NCBI GenBank assembly: GCA_003021085.1
Contig: PXRE01000011.1
Span: 201,956-265,955, forward strand
Direction: 5' to 3'
Source: Halobacteriales archaeon QS_1_68_20
GTDB taxonomy: Archaea > Halobacteriota > Halobacteria > Halobacteriales > PXRE01
Length of the DNA: 64,000 nucleotides
Shown here: one piece after another, positions 15,909 through 26,800 of the stretch
Position numbering within the stretch: position 1 is the first letter of the stretch
Layout of the letters: the number at the start of each line of letters is the position of its first letter
Program-made: the position numbers and the translations under genes
Notes under the pieces: generated by a model
Seen by the model: the letters and a program-made list of their open reading frames with translations, nothing else
The model's database searches: none
Told to the model about the DNA's origin: nothing

Positions 15909-18165
15909 GCGAATGAGCAAGGTGTCCATCACGGGCTCGAAGACCGTGATGGACGACGTCGTCGACGCCGTGCACGAACTGCGACTGCTGCACCTCTCGG
16001 ACTACGACGGCTCCTGGGCCGGGTTCACGCCCGGCGACCCACAGGAGGGCGCGGACGAGGTCAGCGAGCAACTGGTGACCGTCCGGTCGCTCGAGAGCAT
16101 CCTCGGCGTCGACGAGGAGGACGCCGGCCCGGGCCGGAACCTCCCCGAGGCGGAGTTCGACAGCCGACTGGAGGAGTACCGCCAGGAGGTCAACGAACTG
16201 GACGACCGACGCGACGAGGTCGAAGACGAACTCCGCGAGGTCACCGAGCAACTCGACGCGATGGAGCCGTTCGCGGCGCTGGGCATCGACCTCGACCTGC
16301 TGTCGGGCTACGACACCCTGGAGGTCGCCGTCGGCGAGGGCGACGCCGAGGCCGTCGAGGAGGCCCTGGCGGCCGACGACGACGTGCAGGAGTTCGAGGT
16401 GTTCACCGGCGACGGCGTCGTCGCGGCGTTCGCTTACCCGACCGCCGACGCTCCCGAGGACGTGCTGGAGGAGGCCCTGGTCGGGGTCGACTTCGCACGC
16501 CTGGAGATCCCGGACGCCGAGGGTAGCCCCGAGGAGTACATCCAGCAACTGGAGAGCCGCGAGCAGCAACTGGAGAGCCGCCTGGGGACCGTCGAGAACG
16601 AACTGGAGGACCTCAAACTCGACGCCGCGGACTTCCTGCTGGCGGCCGAAGAGGAACTGACCATCGAGGCTCAGAAGCGCGAGGCGCCGCTGTCCTTTGC
16701 CACGACCGACCACTCCTTCGTCGCGGAGGGCTGGATCCCCAGCGACCGCTACGAGGAGCTTGAGGCGGCGGTGACCGACGCCGTCGGTGACCGCGTCGAG
16801 ATCGAAGAACTCCTCAGCCTCGATCACGGCGAGTACGCCGAGGAACACGGCCACCACGCCCCCGCCGAGCGCCAGGACGTGGCCGACCAGCACGAGGCCG
16901 AGACCGGCGAGGGCGCGGCCGAGGAAGCCGACCACGAGGACGAAGCCGCCGAACCACCGCGTGCGGCGACCGACGGTGCCGGTGCGGGCGCTCACGGCGC
17001 CGCGGGCGGTACCGCCGCGGTCACGATGAACGACGCCCCGCCGGTGGTGCTGGACAACCCCGGGGGCGTGAACCCCTTCGAGTTGCTGGTCCAGACCGTG
17101 GCGCTGCCGCGGTACGACGAGTGGGACCCGACGGTCCTGCTGTTCCTGACGTTCCCGGCGTTCTTCGGGTTCATGATCGGTGACCTGGGGTACGGCATCC
17201 TCTACATGGCCATCGGCTACGGCCTGTGGTCACGGATGGACTCGGACGCGCTGAAGGCGCTGGGTGGCATCGCGCTGTGGGCCGGCGCGTTCACGTCGCT
17301 GTTCGGCGTGCTGTACGGCGAGATATTCGGCCTGCACCAGCTCGGTGAGGTCGTCTGGCACGGCCACCCGCCGATGCACAAGGGCCTCCAGCCCGCCGAG
17401 ATCGACTGGGCGATCCTCTGGCTGGTCGTGGCGGTCATGGTCGGCCTCGCGCACCTGACCCTGGGCTACCTGCTGGCGTTCCTGACGGAGCTCCGGCACG
17501 GCGTCAAGGACGCCGTCCTCGAGAGCGGCTCCTGGGTCCTGATGCTGCTGGGGCTGTGGGCCTGGATCTTCAGCGCTCACCTCGGCGGTCCCAAGCCCGA
17601 CTTCCTGGTCGGCTCCGACGCCGTGTTCGCCGGGCATCCCGTCCCGCTGGGCTTCACGGGGCTGCCCGAAAGCGTCGGCGTCGCCGGCCTCGCGGCGTTC
17701 GCGGTCGGCCTGGTGTTGATCTTCATGGCCGACTTCGCGGAGGCCGTCGAGGCGGTGTTCCTGAAGGTGTTCGTCGACGGCCTCTCGTACGCCCGGATCG
17801 CGGCCGTCCTGCTGGCGAAGGCCGGCATGGCGCTGGTCGTGAACCTGCTGGTGTTCGGCGCAGCATCCGAGGAAGGGCACTTCCACTTCCTGTACTTCTC
17901 GGATCACCACTTCTCCGAGGAGGCGATCATCTTCGGCGGCCTGCTGGGCGCCGAGGGATCGATCCTGGCCGTCGCCGTGGGCTGGATCGCCGGCCTGCTC
18001 GTCTTCGTGGTCGGCCACCTGGTCGTGCTCGGCCTCGGCGTCACCAGCGCCGGCCTGCAGGCGGTGCGTCTCGAGTACGTCGAGTTCTTCAGCAAGTTCT
18101 ACGAGGGCGGCGGCGACCGCTACGAGCCGTTCGGTCACGAGCGGACCTACACCAGCGAGGAGTGA
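15895..18165 (+). CDS. atpI: A-type ATP synthase subunit I (a-type, 756 aa)
   Basis: This is the membrane stator subunit that forms the ion half-channels against the c-ring. The first 390 residues or so are cytoplasmic with long coiled coils (EEYRQEVNELDDRRDEVEDE; YIQQLESREQQLESRLGTVE) and a His/Asp/Glu-rich linker (EEHGHHAPAERQD). From about residue 415 there are seven to eight membrane helices, including FLTFPAFFGFMIGDLGYGIL and the helix with the LSYARIAAVLLAKAGMAL arginine region expected to face the rotor. The start MLRPERMSKVSITGSK is the usual haloarchaeal N-terminus, with overlap into atpH. Confidence 0.93.
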   Translation: MLRPERMSKVSITGSKTVMDDVVDAVHELRLLHLSDYDGSWAGFTPGDPQEGADEVSEQLVTVRSLESILGVDEEDAGPGRNLPEAEFDSRLEEYRQEVNELDDRRDEVEDELREVTEQLDAMEPFAALGIDLDLLSGYDTLEVAVGEGDAEAVEEALAADDDVQEFEVFTGDGVVAAFAYPTADAPEDVLEEALVGVDFARLEIPDAEGSPEEYIQQLESREQQLESRLGTVENELEDLKLDAADFLLAAEEELTIEAQKREAPLSFATTDHSFVAEGWIPSDRYEELEAAVTDAVGDRVEIEELLSLDHGEYAEEHGHHAPAERQDVADQHEAETGEGAAEEADHEDEAAEPPRAATDGAGAGAHGAAGGTAAVTMNDAPPVVLDNPGGVNPFELLVQTVALPRYDEWDPTVLLFLTFPAFFGFMIGDLGYGILYMAIGYGLWSRMDSDALKALGGIALWAGAFTSLFGVLYGEIFGLHQLGEVVWHGHPPMHKGLQPAEIDWAILWLVVAVMVGLAHLTLGYLLAFLTELRHGVKDAVLESGSWVLMLLGLWAWIFSAHLGGPKPDFLVGSDAVFAGHPVPLGFTGLPESVGVAGLAAFAVGLVLIFMADFAEAVEAVFLKVFVDGLSYARIAAVLLAKAGMALVVNLLVFGAASEEGHFHFLYFSDHHFSEEAIIFGGLLGAEGSILAVAVGWIAGLLVFVVGHLVVLGLGVTSAGLQAVRLEYVEFFSKFYEGGGDRYEPFGHERTYTSEE

Positions 18166-18392
18166 TCGCCCGGGGGACCCCCGACTCGCCGCTCGACGAC
18201 GGCGGTTCCGATTTGTTCGACGGCGTTCTATCTAGAATCAGATAACTGTTGGCCGGCCGCATACCGTCCGCTACCGCCGGGATTCGTGGGTCTCGGTCAC
18301 ACGGTCTCTGGCGCTTTTAACAAGCTTTATCACCGCTCTGTGTCGACTACCGAACGTTCGGTCACGAGAGACCACCGGAGGACTACGTAACC
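18166..18392. promoter_or_regulatory. Leader and probable internal promoter before atpK
   Basis: A 227-nt gap separates atpI from atpK, the only long gap among atpH to atpB. It contains TTTTAACAAGCTTTATCAC (18315-18333), a plausible TATA region about 65 nt before the start, and GGAGG at 18377-18381 before ATG 18393. A separate, stronger transcript for the many-copy c-subunit would make sense; this is an inference. Confidence 0.45.
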
Positions 18393-18659
18393 ATGTTCGA
18401 AATCGTCGACGCAGTCGCGAACGGCGCTGTACCGCTCGAGCAACACAACTCCGTCCCGGCCCTCACGGACCTGGGTGCCGCCGCTATCGCTGTCGGTCTG
18501 GCCGCGTTCGGTGCGGGGTACGCCGAGCGTGGGATCGGTGCGGCCGCCGTCGGCGCGCTGGCCGAGGACTCGATGTCCGTCGGTATCGCGCTGCTGATGA
18601 CGGTCCTGCCCGAGACGCTGGTCATCCTGGCGCTGCTGGTCGTCTTCCTGTCGCTGTAA
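18393..18659 (+). CDS. atpK: A-type ATP synthase proteolipid subunit K (c-ring, 88 aa)
   Basis: This is the rotor-ring subunit. It has a short N-terminal segment followed by one helical hairpin: helix 1 DLGAAAIAVGLAAFGAGYAE and helix 2 VGIALLMTVLPETLVILALL. The ion-carrying carboxylate is E74 in LPETLVIL. Only one hairpin is encoded, not the duplicated form of some archaea. A GGAGG ribosome-binding site lies about 11 nt upstream of the ATG. Confidence 0.95.
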   Translation: MFEIVDAVANGAVPLEQHNSVPALTDLGAAAIAVGLAAFGAGYAERGIGAAAVGALAEDSMSVGIALLMTVLPETLVILALLVVFLSL

Positions 18660-18683
18660 GCGCCTTCCCCCTTCCTATCACCA

Positions 18684-19265
18684 ATGAGCCTTGAAACGGT
18701 CGTAGAGGACATTCGGGACGAAGCGCGCGCGCGTGCGGAGGAGATACGCCAGCAGGCAAGCCAGGAGGCCGACGAAATCGTCGCCGAGGCCGAGCAGGAG
18801 GCCGACGAACTGCTCGCCGAGCGCGAGCAGGCCGTCGAGAACGAGATCGCCCAGGAGCGCGAGCAGAAGCTCTCCAGCGCCCAGCTTGAGGCGAAGCAGG
18901 CCCGACTGGAGGCCCGCCGCGACGTGCTCCAGGACGTCCGCGAGTCCGTCGAGCAGCGCATCGTCGACATCGACGGCGACGAGCGCGAGGAGCTGACTCG
19001 GGCGCTGCTGGACGCCGCCACCACCGAGTTCGGCGCCGACGAGCGGGTGCTGGTGTACGGCCGCCCCGACGACGCCGACCTGCTGGAGTCGATCCTGACC
19101 GACTACGACGGCTACGAACTCGCCGGCGAGCGTGACTGCCTGGGCGGCGTGGTCGTCGAGAGCGAGGCCGGTCGGGTCCGCGTGAACAACACCTTCGACT
19201 CCGTCCTGGAGGACGTCTGGGAGGACGAACTCAGGGAGATCAGCGCACGACTGTTCGAGCAATGA
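18684..19265 (+). CDS. atpE: A-type ATP synthase subunit E (193 aa)
   Basis: This is a peripheral stalk subunit. The N-terminal 90 residues are coiled coil (DEARARAEEIRQQASQEADE and AEQEADELLAEREQAV), pairing with AtpH. The C-terminal globular half, which binds the catalytic head, has the conserved end GGVVVESEAGRVRVNNTFDS. Length is typical. Its stop overlaps the atpC start (ATGA). Confidence 0.94.
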   Translation: MSLETVVEDIRDEARARAEEIRQQASQEADEIVAEAEQEADELLAEREQAVENEIAQEREQKLSSAQLEAKQARLEARRDVLQDVRESVEQRIVDIDGDEREELTRALLDAATTEFGADERVLVYGRPDDADLLESILTDYDGYELAGERDCLGGVVVESEAGRVRVNNTFDSVLEDVWEDELREISARLFEQ

Positions 19266-20323
19266 GTCTCAAGCAATCCGGCCGCGGAAACTCCAATCCC
19301 GAGTACGTGATCGCCAGGGTCCGCTCGCGGAAGGCCAAGCTGTTCGGCGAGGAGGACTACCGCAAGCTGGTCCGGATGGGAACCGGCGAGATCGCCCGCT
19401 TCATGGAGGAGACCGAGTACGAGCGGGAGGTCAACGCGCTGGGCGCCCGCCACAGCGGGGTCGACCTGGTCGAGTACGCGCTGGTCCGCAACATGGCCCG
19501 GCACTTCCAGGACCTGCTGGACTTCGCCGACGGCCGGCTGTACGAGCAGATCGCCCGGTACCTCCGGAAGTTCGACGCCTGGAACGTCAAGACGGTGCTC
19601 CGTGGCGTCTACTCGGAGGCCGACCGCGAGTCGATCCAGACGGACCTGGTCCGGGCCGGCGAGTTCGACGACCGCCGGCTCGACCGGCTGACCGAGGCCG
19701 GCACCATCGAGGAGGTCGTCGAACTGCTGGAGGGGACGATGTTCGGCGAGCCGCTGTCGGAGGCGATGGCCGACTACGAGTCCTCGGGGCTGTTGATCCC
19801 CCTGGAGAACGCCGTCGACCGCACGTTTTACGAGAACCTGCTGGGCGAGTTCACCGCCGAGGACCGCCCCACGGAGCTGTACGTGGCGTTCCTGCAGGCG
19901 GAGATCGACTTCCGGAACGTCCGGAACGCCCTGCGGATCGCCCGTACCGGCGCGGACATCGACCCGGCGGAGTACTTCATCGCCGGCGGCGACCTCTTCG
20001 ACGAGGCGGAACTCCGGCAACTGGCCCGCAACACCGACGAACTGGTCGCGCACGTCCGGGAGAGCCGCTACGGCGACGACCTCGACCAGGCGCTGGACCT
20101 GCTCCGGGACGCCGACAGCCTCATCGGGTTCGAGCGCGCCCTGGAGGCGGCGCTTCTGGAGTACTCAGACCACCTGTCGCACGTCTACCCGCTGTCGGTG
20201 TGTCCGGTGCTGGCGTACGTGCTGGCGAAGGAACGCGAAGTCGAGAACGTCCGGGCCATCGCGCGGGGCCGGCAGGCCGGCCTCTCGCCCGAGGAGATCG
20301 ACGAGGAGCTGGTGCTTCGATGA
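19262..20323 (+). CDS. atpC: A-type ATP synthase subunit C (353 aa)
   Basis: This is the central-stalk socket that links the rotor ring to the D/F shaft. It is an all-helical protein with the family pattern NPEYVIARVRSRKAKLFGEE at the start, repeated helical units (DRTFYENLLGEF) and the conserved C-terminal YPLSVCPVLAYVLAKEREVE. The start overlaps atpE by 4 nt, and the stop overlaps the ATG of a 25-codon frame that leads into atpF. Confidence 0.93.
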   Translation: MSLKQSGRGNSNPEYVIARVRSRKAKLFGEEDYRKLVRMGTGEIARFMEETEYEREVNALGARHSGVDLVEYALVRNMARHFQDLLDFADGRLYEQIARYLRKFDAWNVKTVLRGVYSEADRESIQTDLVRAGEFDDRRLDRLTEAGTIEEVVELLEGTMFGEPLSEAMADYESSGLLIPLENAVDRTFYENLLGEFTAEDRPTELYVAFLQAEIDFRNVRNALRIARTGADIDPAEYFIAGGDLFDEAELRQLARNTDELVAHVRESRYGDDLDQALDLLRDADSLIGFERALEAALLEYSDHLSHVYPLSVCPVLAYVLAKEREVENVRAIARGRQAGLSPEEIDEELVLR

Positions 20324-20397
20324 GCGGGAAACGACAATTGGAAACCCCGCGGACCCGAAGCGCCACCGAGACCGTACCAGCGGGTGATCGTCGATGA
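20320..20397 (+). CDS. Possible 25-aa coupling peptide between atpC and atpF
   Basis: ATG 20320 overlaps the atpC stop (ATGA), and this frame's TGA overlaps the ATG of atpF in the same way. It encodes [20 protein letters not shown] and five more residues, basic and without any motif. The double 4-nt overlap suggests it may carry ribosomes from atpC to atpF rather than make a functional protein. It could equally be chance in a 70-nt spacer. Confidence 0.35.
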   Translation: MSGKRQLETPRTRSATETVPAGDRR

Positions 20398-20720
20398 GCA
20401 AGGAGATAGCCGTCGTCGGCAGCCAGGAGTTCACCACGGGCTTCCGGCTCGCCGGCGTCCGCAAGTTCGCCAACGTCCCCGAGGCGGACAAGCCCACCGA
20501 ACTCGACGACGCGGTCGAGGGGCTGTTGAACGACGGCGACGTCGGCATCGTCGTGATGCACGACGACGACCTCGAACACCTCTCGCGGGAGGTCCGCCGG
20601 TCGTTCGAGGAGAGCATCGATCCGGCCACGGTGACGCTGGGCGGCGGCGCCGGGAGCGGACTCCGCCAGAAGATCAAACGCGCCATCGGCATCGACCTGA
20701 TGGAAGAAGACCAAGAATGA
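20394..20720 (+). CDS. atpF: A-type ATP synthase subunit F (108 aa)
   Basis: This is the small central-shaft subunit at the D/F interface. It has a Rossmann-like fold with [20 protein letters not shown] at the N-terminus, the [13 protein letters not shown] strand-helix and a C-terminal helix [13 protein letters not shown]. Length and motifs are normal. Its stop overlaps the atpA start (ATGA). Confidence 0.94.
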   Translation: MSKEIAVVGSQEFTTGFRLAGVRKFANVPEADKPTELDDAVEGLLNDGDVGIVVMHDDDLEHLSREVRRSFEESIDPATVTLGGGAGSGLRQKIKRAIGIDLMEEDQE

Positions 20721-22483
20721 GCCAGGCACAAGCGACAGACGTCACTGAAGACGGAACGATCGAGAGCGTGAGCGGTCCGGTCGTGACCGCCACGGGCCTC
20801 GAGGCGAAGATGAACGACGTCGTGTACGTCGGCGAAGAGGGACTGATGGGCGAGGTCATCGAGATCGAAGGAGACCTGACCACGATTCAGGTGTACGAGG
20901 AGACCTCCGCGGTTTCGCCGGGAGAACCCGTCGAGAACACGGGTGCGCCCCTGAGCGTCGACCTCGGTCCCGGCCTGCTGGACACCATCTACGACGGGGT
21001 CCAGCGGCCGCTGGACGTGCTGGAGGACCAGATGGGGTCGGCGTTCCTCGACCGCGGCGTCGACGCGCCGGGCATCGACCTCGAGAAGACCTGGGAGTTC
21101 GATCCCCTGGTCGAGGAAGGCGACGAGGTCGAGGCCGGCGACGTCGTCGGCGTCGTCCCCGAGACGGTCAGCATCGACCACAAGGTGATGGTGCCGCCGG
21201 ACTACGAGGGCGGCGAGGTCACCAGCATCGAGTCCGGCAACTTCACCGTCGAGGAGACGGTGGTCGAACTGGACTCCGGCGAGGAGATCCAGATGCGCCA
21301 GGAGTGGCCGGTCCGCAAGCCGCGGCCGACCGTCGACAAGAAGACGCCGCGGACGCCGCTGGTCTCCGGCCAGCGCATCCTCGACGGCCTGTTCCCGCTG
21401 GCGAAAGGCGGGACGGCCGCGATTCCGGGCCCGTTCGGCTCCGGGAAGACGGTCACCCAGCAGTCGCTGGCGAAGTTCGCCGACGCCGACATCGTCGTCT
21501 ACATCGGTTGCGGCGAGCGCGGCAACGAGATGACCGAGGTCATCGACGACTTCCCGGAGCTGCCGGACCCCCAGACCGGCAACCCGCTGATGGCCCGGAC
21601 CTGCCTCATCGCCAACACGTCGAACATGCCGGTCGCGGCCCGCGAATCCTGCGTGTACACGGGTATCACGCTCGCGGAGTACTACCGCGACATGGGCTAC
21701 GACGTGGCGCTGATGGCCGACTCCACCTCGCGGTGGGCCGAGGCCATGCGGGAGATCTCCTCGCGGCTGGAGGAGATGCCCGGCGAGGAGGGGTACCCCG
21801 CGTACCTGGCCGCGCGCCTGTCGCAGTTCTACGAGCGCGCCGGCTACTTCGAGAACATCAACGGTACCGAAGGATCGATCTCCGTGATCGGGGCCGTCTC
21901 GCCGCCGGGCGGTGACTTCTCGGAGCCGGTGACCCAGAACACCCTGCGCATCGTCAAGACGTTCTGGGCGCTGGACGCCGACCTGGCCGAGCGCCGGCAC
22001 TTCCCGGCGATCAACTGGAACGAGTCGTACTCGCTGTACCGCGGTCAGCTTGACGACTGGTTCGAGGAGAACGTCTCCGAGGACTGGCCCGAGCAGCGCC
22101 AGTGGGCCATCGACGTGCTCGACGAGGAGGACGAACTGCAGGAGATCGTCCAGCTGGTCGGCAAGGACGCGCTGCCGGAGGACCAGCAGCTCACCCTGGA
22201 GGTCGCCCGCTACATCCGCGAGGCGTGGCTCCAGCAGAACGCGCTGCACGACGTCGACCGGTACTGCCCGCCGGAGAAGACCTACCAGCTCCTCGGCGCC
22301 ATCAAGACGTTCAACGACGAGGCGTTCGAGGCGCTGGACGCCGGCGTCCCGGTCGAGGAGATCACCGACATCGACGCCCCACCGCGGCTGAACCGCATCG
22401 GCACGACCCCCGACGACGAGGCCGAGGACCTCGTCGAGGAGATCGAGGCCGAGATCACCGAACAGCTCAGGGAGCTGTACTGA
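20717..22483 (+). CDS. atpA: A-type ATP synthase catalytic subunit A (588 aa)
   Basis: This is the ATP-hydrolysing/synthesising subunit of the A3B3 head. Walker A is GPFGSGKT (residues 238-245), with [12 protein letters not shown] and the catalytic region [18 protein letters not shown] as [15 protein letters not shown]. The A-type non-homologous insertion ([16 protein letters not shown] region) is present. No intein interrupts the P-loop, although this protein is a known intein host in some archaea. The start at 20717 overlaps atpF. A 2-nt gap precedes atpB. Confidence 0.96.
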   Translation: MSQAQATDVTEDGTIESVSGPVVTATGLEAKMNDVVYVGEEGLMGEVIEIEGDLTTIQVYEETSAVSPGEPVENTGAPLSVDLGPGLLDTIYDGVQRPLDVLEDQMGSAFLDRGVDAPGIDLEKTWEFDPLVEEGDEVEAGDVVGVVPETVSIDHKVMVPPDYEGGEVTSIESGNFTVEETVVELDSGEEIQMRQEWPVRKPRPTVDKKTPRTPLVSGQRILDGLFPLAKGGTAAIPGPFGSGKTVTQQSLAKFADADIVVYIGCGERGNEMTEVIDDFPELPDPQTGNPLMARTCLIANTSNMPVAARESCVYTGITLAEYYRDMGYDVALMADSTSRWAEAMREISSRLEEMPGEEGYPAYLAARLSQFYERAGYFENINGTEGSISVIGAVSPPGGDFSEPVTQNTLRIVKTFWALDADLAERRHFPAINWNESYSLYRGQLDDWFEENVSEDWPEQRQWAIDVLDEEDELQEIVQLVGKDALPEDQQLTLEVARYIREAWLQQNALHDVDRYCPPEKTYQLLGAIKTFNDEAFEALDAGVPVEEITDIDAPPRLNRIGTTPDDEAEDLVEEIEAEITEQLRELY

Positions 22484-22485
22484 CA

Positions 22486-23850
22486 ATGAAAGAGTACCAG
22501 ACGATCACCGAGATCAGCGGTCCGCTGGTGTTCGCCGAGGTCGACGACGTCAAGCGGGGCCAGGTGCTGGAGACCAGCGAGGGCGTCGTCGCCATCCAGG
22601 TGTTCGAGGGCACCGACGGGATCGACCGACAGGCGTCGGTCCGGTTCCTCGGCGAGACCATGAAGATGCCCGTCACCGAGGACCTGCTCGGGCGGGTTCT
22701 GGACGGGTCCGGCAACCCCATCGACGGCGGCCCGGACATCGTCCCCGACGAACGACGGGACATCGTCGGCGCCGCGATCAACCCCTACTCCCGGGAGTAC
22801 CCCGAGGAGTTCATCCAGACCGGCGTGTCCGCCATCGACGGCATGAACACGCTGGTCCGTGGCCAGAAGCTGCCCCTGTTCTCGGGGTCGGGCCTGCCGC
22901 ACAACGAACTGGCGCTGCAGATCGCCCGCCAGGCGACCGTCCCCGAGGAAGAAGAGGGCGAGGGCGAAGGCTCGGAGTTCGCGGTCATCTTCGGCGCCAT
23001 GGGGATCACCGCCGAGGAGGCCAACGAGTTCATGGACGACTTCGAGCGCACCGGTGCGCTGGAGCGCTCGGTCGTCTTCATGAACCTGGCCGACGACCCG
23101 GCCGTCGAGCGGACGGTCACCCCACGGCTGGCGCTGACCACCGCCGAGTACCTCGCGTTCGACAAGGGCTACCACGTGCTGGTCATCCTGACGGACATGA
23201 CCAACTACTGTGAGGCCCTGCGCGAGATCGGCGCGGCCCGCGAGGAGGTCCCGGGTCGCCGTGGCTACCCGGGGTACATGTACACCGACCTCGCCCAGCT
23301 GTACGAGCGCGCCGGCCGTATCAAGGGCACCGAGGGGTCGGTCACCCAGATCCCGATTCTGACGATGCCCGGCGACGACGACACCCACCCGATCCCGGAC
23401 CTGACCGGGTACATCACGGAGGGGCAGATCTACGTCGACCGGGACCTCAACAGCCAGGGCATCGAGCCGCCGATCAACGTCCTGCCCAGCCTCTCGCGGC
23501 TGATGGACGACGGGATCGGCGAGGGCCTCACCCGCGAGGACCACGGCGACGTCTCCGACCAGCTGTACGCGGCCTACGCCGAGGGTGAGGACCTGCGCGA
23601 CCTCGTGAACATCGTCGGCCGCGAGGCACTCAGCGAGCGGGACAACAAGTACCTCGACTTCGCCGACCGGTTCGAGGCCGAGTTCGTCCAGCAGGGCTAC
23701 GACACCAACCGCTCCATCGAGGAGACCCTCGAAATCGGCTGGGACCTGCTGGGGATGCTCCCGAAGGAGGAACTCCACCGCATCGACGAGGAGTTCATCG
23801 AGGAGTACTACCCCGAGGAGCAGGAAGCCGAGGCCGTCGAGGCCGAGTAA
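22486..23850 (+). CDS. atpB: A-type ATP synthase subunit B (454 aa)
   Basis: This is the regulatory, non-catalytic nucleotide-binding subunit of the A3B3 head. It starts [20 protein letters not shown] and keeps the family blocks [40 protein letters not shown] (a degenerate P-loop, as expected for B) and [20 protein letters not shown]. It is the last gene before the operon is broken. Its stop lies 31 nt from the stop of the convergent lanM, and the expected next subunit, atpD, is 9.75 kb away. Confidence 0.95.
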   Translation: MKEYQTITEISGPLVFAEVDDVKRGQVLETSEGVVAIQVFEGTDGIDRQASVRFLGETMKMPVTEDLLGRVLDGSGNPIDGGPDIVPDERRDIVGAAINPYSREYPEEFIQTGVSAIDGMNTLVRGQKLPLFSGSGLPHNELALQIARQATVPEEEEGEGEGSEFAVIFGAMGITAEEANEFMDDFERTGALERSVVFMNLADDPAVERTVTPRLALTTAEYLAFDKGYHVLVILTDMTNYCEALREIGAAREEVPGRRGYPGYMYTDLAQLYERAGRIKGTEGSVTQIPILTMPGDDDTHPIPDLTGYITEGQIYVDRDLNSQGIEPPINVLPSLSRLMDDGIGEGLTREDHGDVSDQLYAAYAEGEDLRDLVNIVGREALSERDNKYLDFADRFEAEFVQQGYDTNRSIEETLEIGWDLLGMLPKEELHRIDEEFIEEYYPEEQEAEAVEAE

Positions 23851-23881
23851 CCGACCGCTCGCTTTCTGCCGTCGCTCCGAC

Positions 23882-26800
23882 TCACTCCAGCAGGAGCACG
23901 CTCGGTAGCGCGTCCGGGTCCCGGAGCCGAAGCAGTTCGTAGGCGACTCCCGCGAGGCCGTTGAAGAACGTCGGGTTGGCGAACGACGGATCGTGACCGG
24001 GCAGCGAGGGCGTCCCATCGCGGTCCCGCCGGGCGAGACAGCGCCCGGCCAGCGCGAACGCGTCGTCGACGTCGCTGACGCCGTTGCGGGTGCCCGCCAG
24101 CAGGGCCTCGACCCGGGCGAAGTTGCCACAGCAACAGTGGTCGACCGACAGGAGGTCCGCGTCGGCGGTCGCGGCCAGTGCGTCGGCCGCCCGCGAGCGC
24201 GGGGCCGGTTCGTCGAGCGCGTCGGCCACGCCGAGTCGGGCGAGCGCCATCCCGGATCGCCCGTAACACCACCAGTCGACGAACGCGTCGGCGTCTGGCG
24301 AGCGCGCCCAGTTGCGCCGGTCGGGGTCGTACAGCGAGTCCTCGAACGCCAGCGCCTCGCGGGCGGCCGCCGCGTACCGGGAGTCGCGGGCCGCATCGGC
24401 CAGTCTGGCGAGCGCGTACGCGATGCCGCTGGTCCCGTGGGCGAACCCGGTGATCGGTTCGTCGTCGACGGTCCGCCAGACCTGCCGCCCTGCGACGGGT
24501 TCGCGGGCGGACAGGAGGTGGTTCCCGCAGGTGACGGCGCGCTGGAGCACGGACTCGTCGCCGAACCGGTCGTGGTACGCCAGCAGTCCGAGGACGGCCC
24601 CGGCGGTGCCGTCGGTCACGTCCAGGGCGTCGTCGGCTTCGACCCGGGAGGGGGTCACTGCCCGGGTCGCGGCCAGGGCGTGCTCGCGGTAGGCGTCGTC
24701 GTCCATGAGGTCCGCGACGACCGACAGGACGTACACCACCGAGCCGACGCCGCGGGTGCCGCCCAGCGACCCCGTCAGTCGGCCGTCAGTGACCGACTCG
24801 ACCACCGGGGCGAGCAACCGGTCGACTCGCTCGCGGTACCGGTCGCGGCCGGTCGCGTGGTGGAGCGCCGCGGCGGCCAGGGCGATTCCACCTCGCCCGT
24901 GGTACAGCGACGGACTGGCCGGCCAGACGGCGATGGTCGACCCCGGCTGGCTGATCGACGCCCAGGTGTCGCCGGCCGGCGTCTCCAGGGCGGCGTCGAC
25001 CGCGTCGTCGAACAGTTCGACGGCGGTCCCCCGGAGTCGGTCGTCGGTCACGTCCGCCCGCGCCGGGGGCGGGTCGGGTCGCTGGACGTCGCCGAGGCTC
25101 CGGCGGATCAGCCAGGCCTGCCGTCGTCGGTCTTCCCCGTCCATCGCGTCCAGTCGTCGCTGGCTGTACCGGTATCCCGACGCCGGGACGGTGACGCCGG
25201 TGGGGTCACCGTCGTGGAACACGGCTTCCCCGTCCATCCGGCCGGTGAACCGCGGGACGTCGAGTCGCCGGAGCGCCCGTCGCTCGGCGGCGTACAGCGG
25301 CCAGTAGCGGTCGTCCTCGATCCGCCCGTCGAAGAAGGGGGCCGCGAGGTCCGCCATCTCGACGGTGAACCTGACCCCGTCCCGGAGCGGGTCCCGGCCC
25401 GTCAGCGACCGCAGGACGGACTTGTAGGTCACCGTCGGCCGGAACAGCACCCGGTTCTCGACGCCGGAGACGAGGTCGGGGTCGACGACGTCCGAGAACA
25501 GCCGTCCGTCCTCGTGGAGTCGACGGAGGGACTCGTGGGCCCGCTCGAACCCGCGGACGAGGGCGTCGACGTGGTCCGCGGGCGGCCTGTCCTCGCCGTC
25601 GACGGTCGGGGTGTTGGTCGCCCCGTCGAGCGAGGGTTCCGTGGCCTCGACGGACATCACGTCGGTGTTCGGTGCCGTCACGGTCGGGATCGACAGCGCC
25701 CTGGCCCGCCTGGCCTCGCTGTCGTTGCCCAGTCCGGCCAGGATCGTCGCCAGTTGACCGCCGTCCTGTTCGTCCGGGTCGCCCAGCGTCCAGGGCAACA
25801 TGGCGGTGAGCAGGACCGACCGGTCGACCACCGCCGAGACCCCCGTCGACAGCGTCTTCGTAGACCCCTCGACGCGGGGGTGAAAAAGCGTCTCGGCGTC
25901 GACCAGCGCCGGCGCGTCCCCGTGGACGATCAGGTTCTCGAACTGGCAGTCGGTGAAGTCGAGCGCGTACGCCACCGCGAGCAGGGTCCCGGCCCGCTCG
26001 TAGTAGCGGTCGGCGTCCTCGGGGTCGCGGTACTCGACCAGTTCCATCCAGCCGTAGTCCTCCCGGGGGAGGTAGGTGGGATCGGGAAACGACGCAGCGA
26101 GGTGCCCGGACAGGCGGTCCAGGATCTCGTGGTAGACGACGCCGGCGTCGACCGGCCGGGGTTTGTAGACGACCTCGCCGGACTCGAAGACGACCCGGAC
26201 CGGGACGTGGCCGCCGCCGTGGACGTCCTCGGCCAGCGGTTCGAAGGCCGCCACGTCGCCGGCCACGCCGAACCGTCGGGACAGGGCCTCGCGGTCGGCG
26301 CGGACCCGGCGCCGGAGGTCGGTGACGGCGTCGACCCATTGGTCGGCCACCACGACCAGGAGCCGCGCGAGGACGGGATACTCGACGCAGACGTTCGTGA
26401 ATCCACCGTCGCGAGCGGCGGCGACGAACTGCTCGTAGTACGCCGTCGGCGGATTCTCGAACTCGCCGGGGTCGGCCCGGGCCAGGTCCGGGTCGTGGTG
26501 CTTGACGAAGCTCTTGAACTCGACGTACAACGGCCGGACGCAGGTTTCCTCCAGCCGGGTCACGAGCCAGTCGACCATCGGCACGACTGCCTCGCCAGCC
26601 TCGCCCGGGAGTCGCTCCAGCGCGAACCCCGCGACGGGGGCCAGCAGTTCCGCGAAGGGCGTCTCGTCGGGGACGTCGACGTGGCCCGCGGACGGGGCGC
26701 TCTCGACGTGTTCGATCAGCGATTCGAGGTCGTCGACCCAGTCGGGGAGCGGTTCGTCGGCGGGCCAGCGTGTGGCCGTCACCTGCTCGCGGACGGCCGT

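Noticed and set aside
15062-15916. A long plus-strand frame spanning repeat copy A into atpH
   Set aside because: It reads through a dispersed repeat and then the wrong frame of atpH. Its residues (RLRYSVTPSGRSLRYSS) are repeat-derived.
20717-22483. Possible intein in the catalytic ATP synthase subunit
   Set aside because: The P-loop region is continuous and total length (588 aa) is that of an intein-free subunit.
20165-22486. A 773-codon minus-strand frame opposite atpA and atpF
   Set aside because: Same reason: shadow of certain ATP synthase genes, without promoter or motif support.
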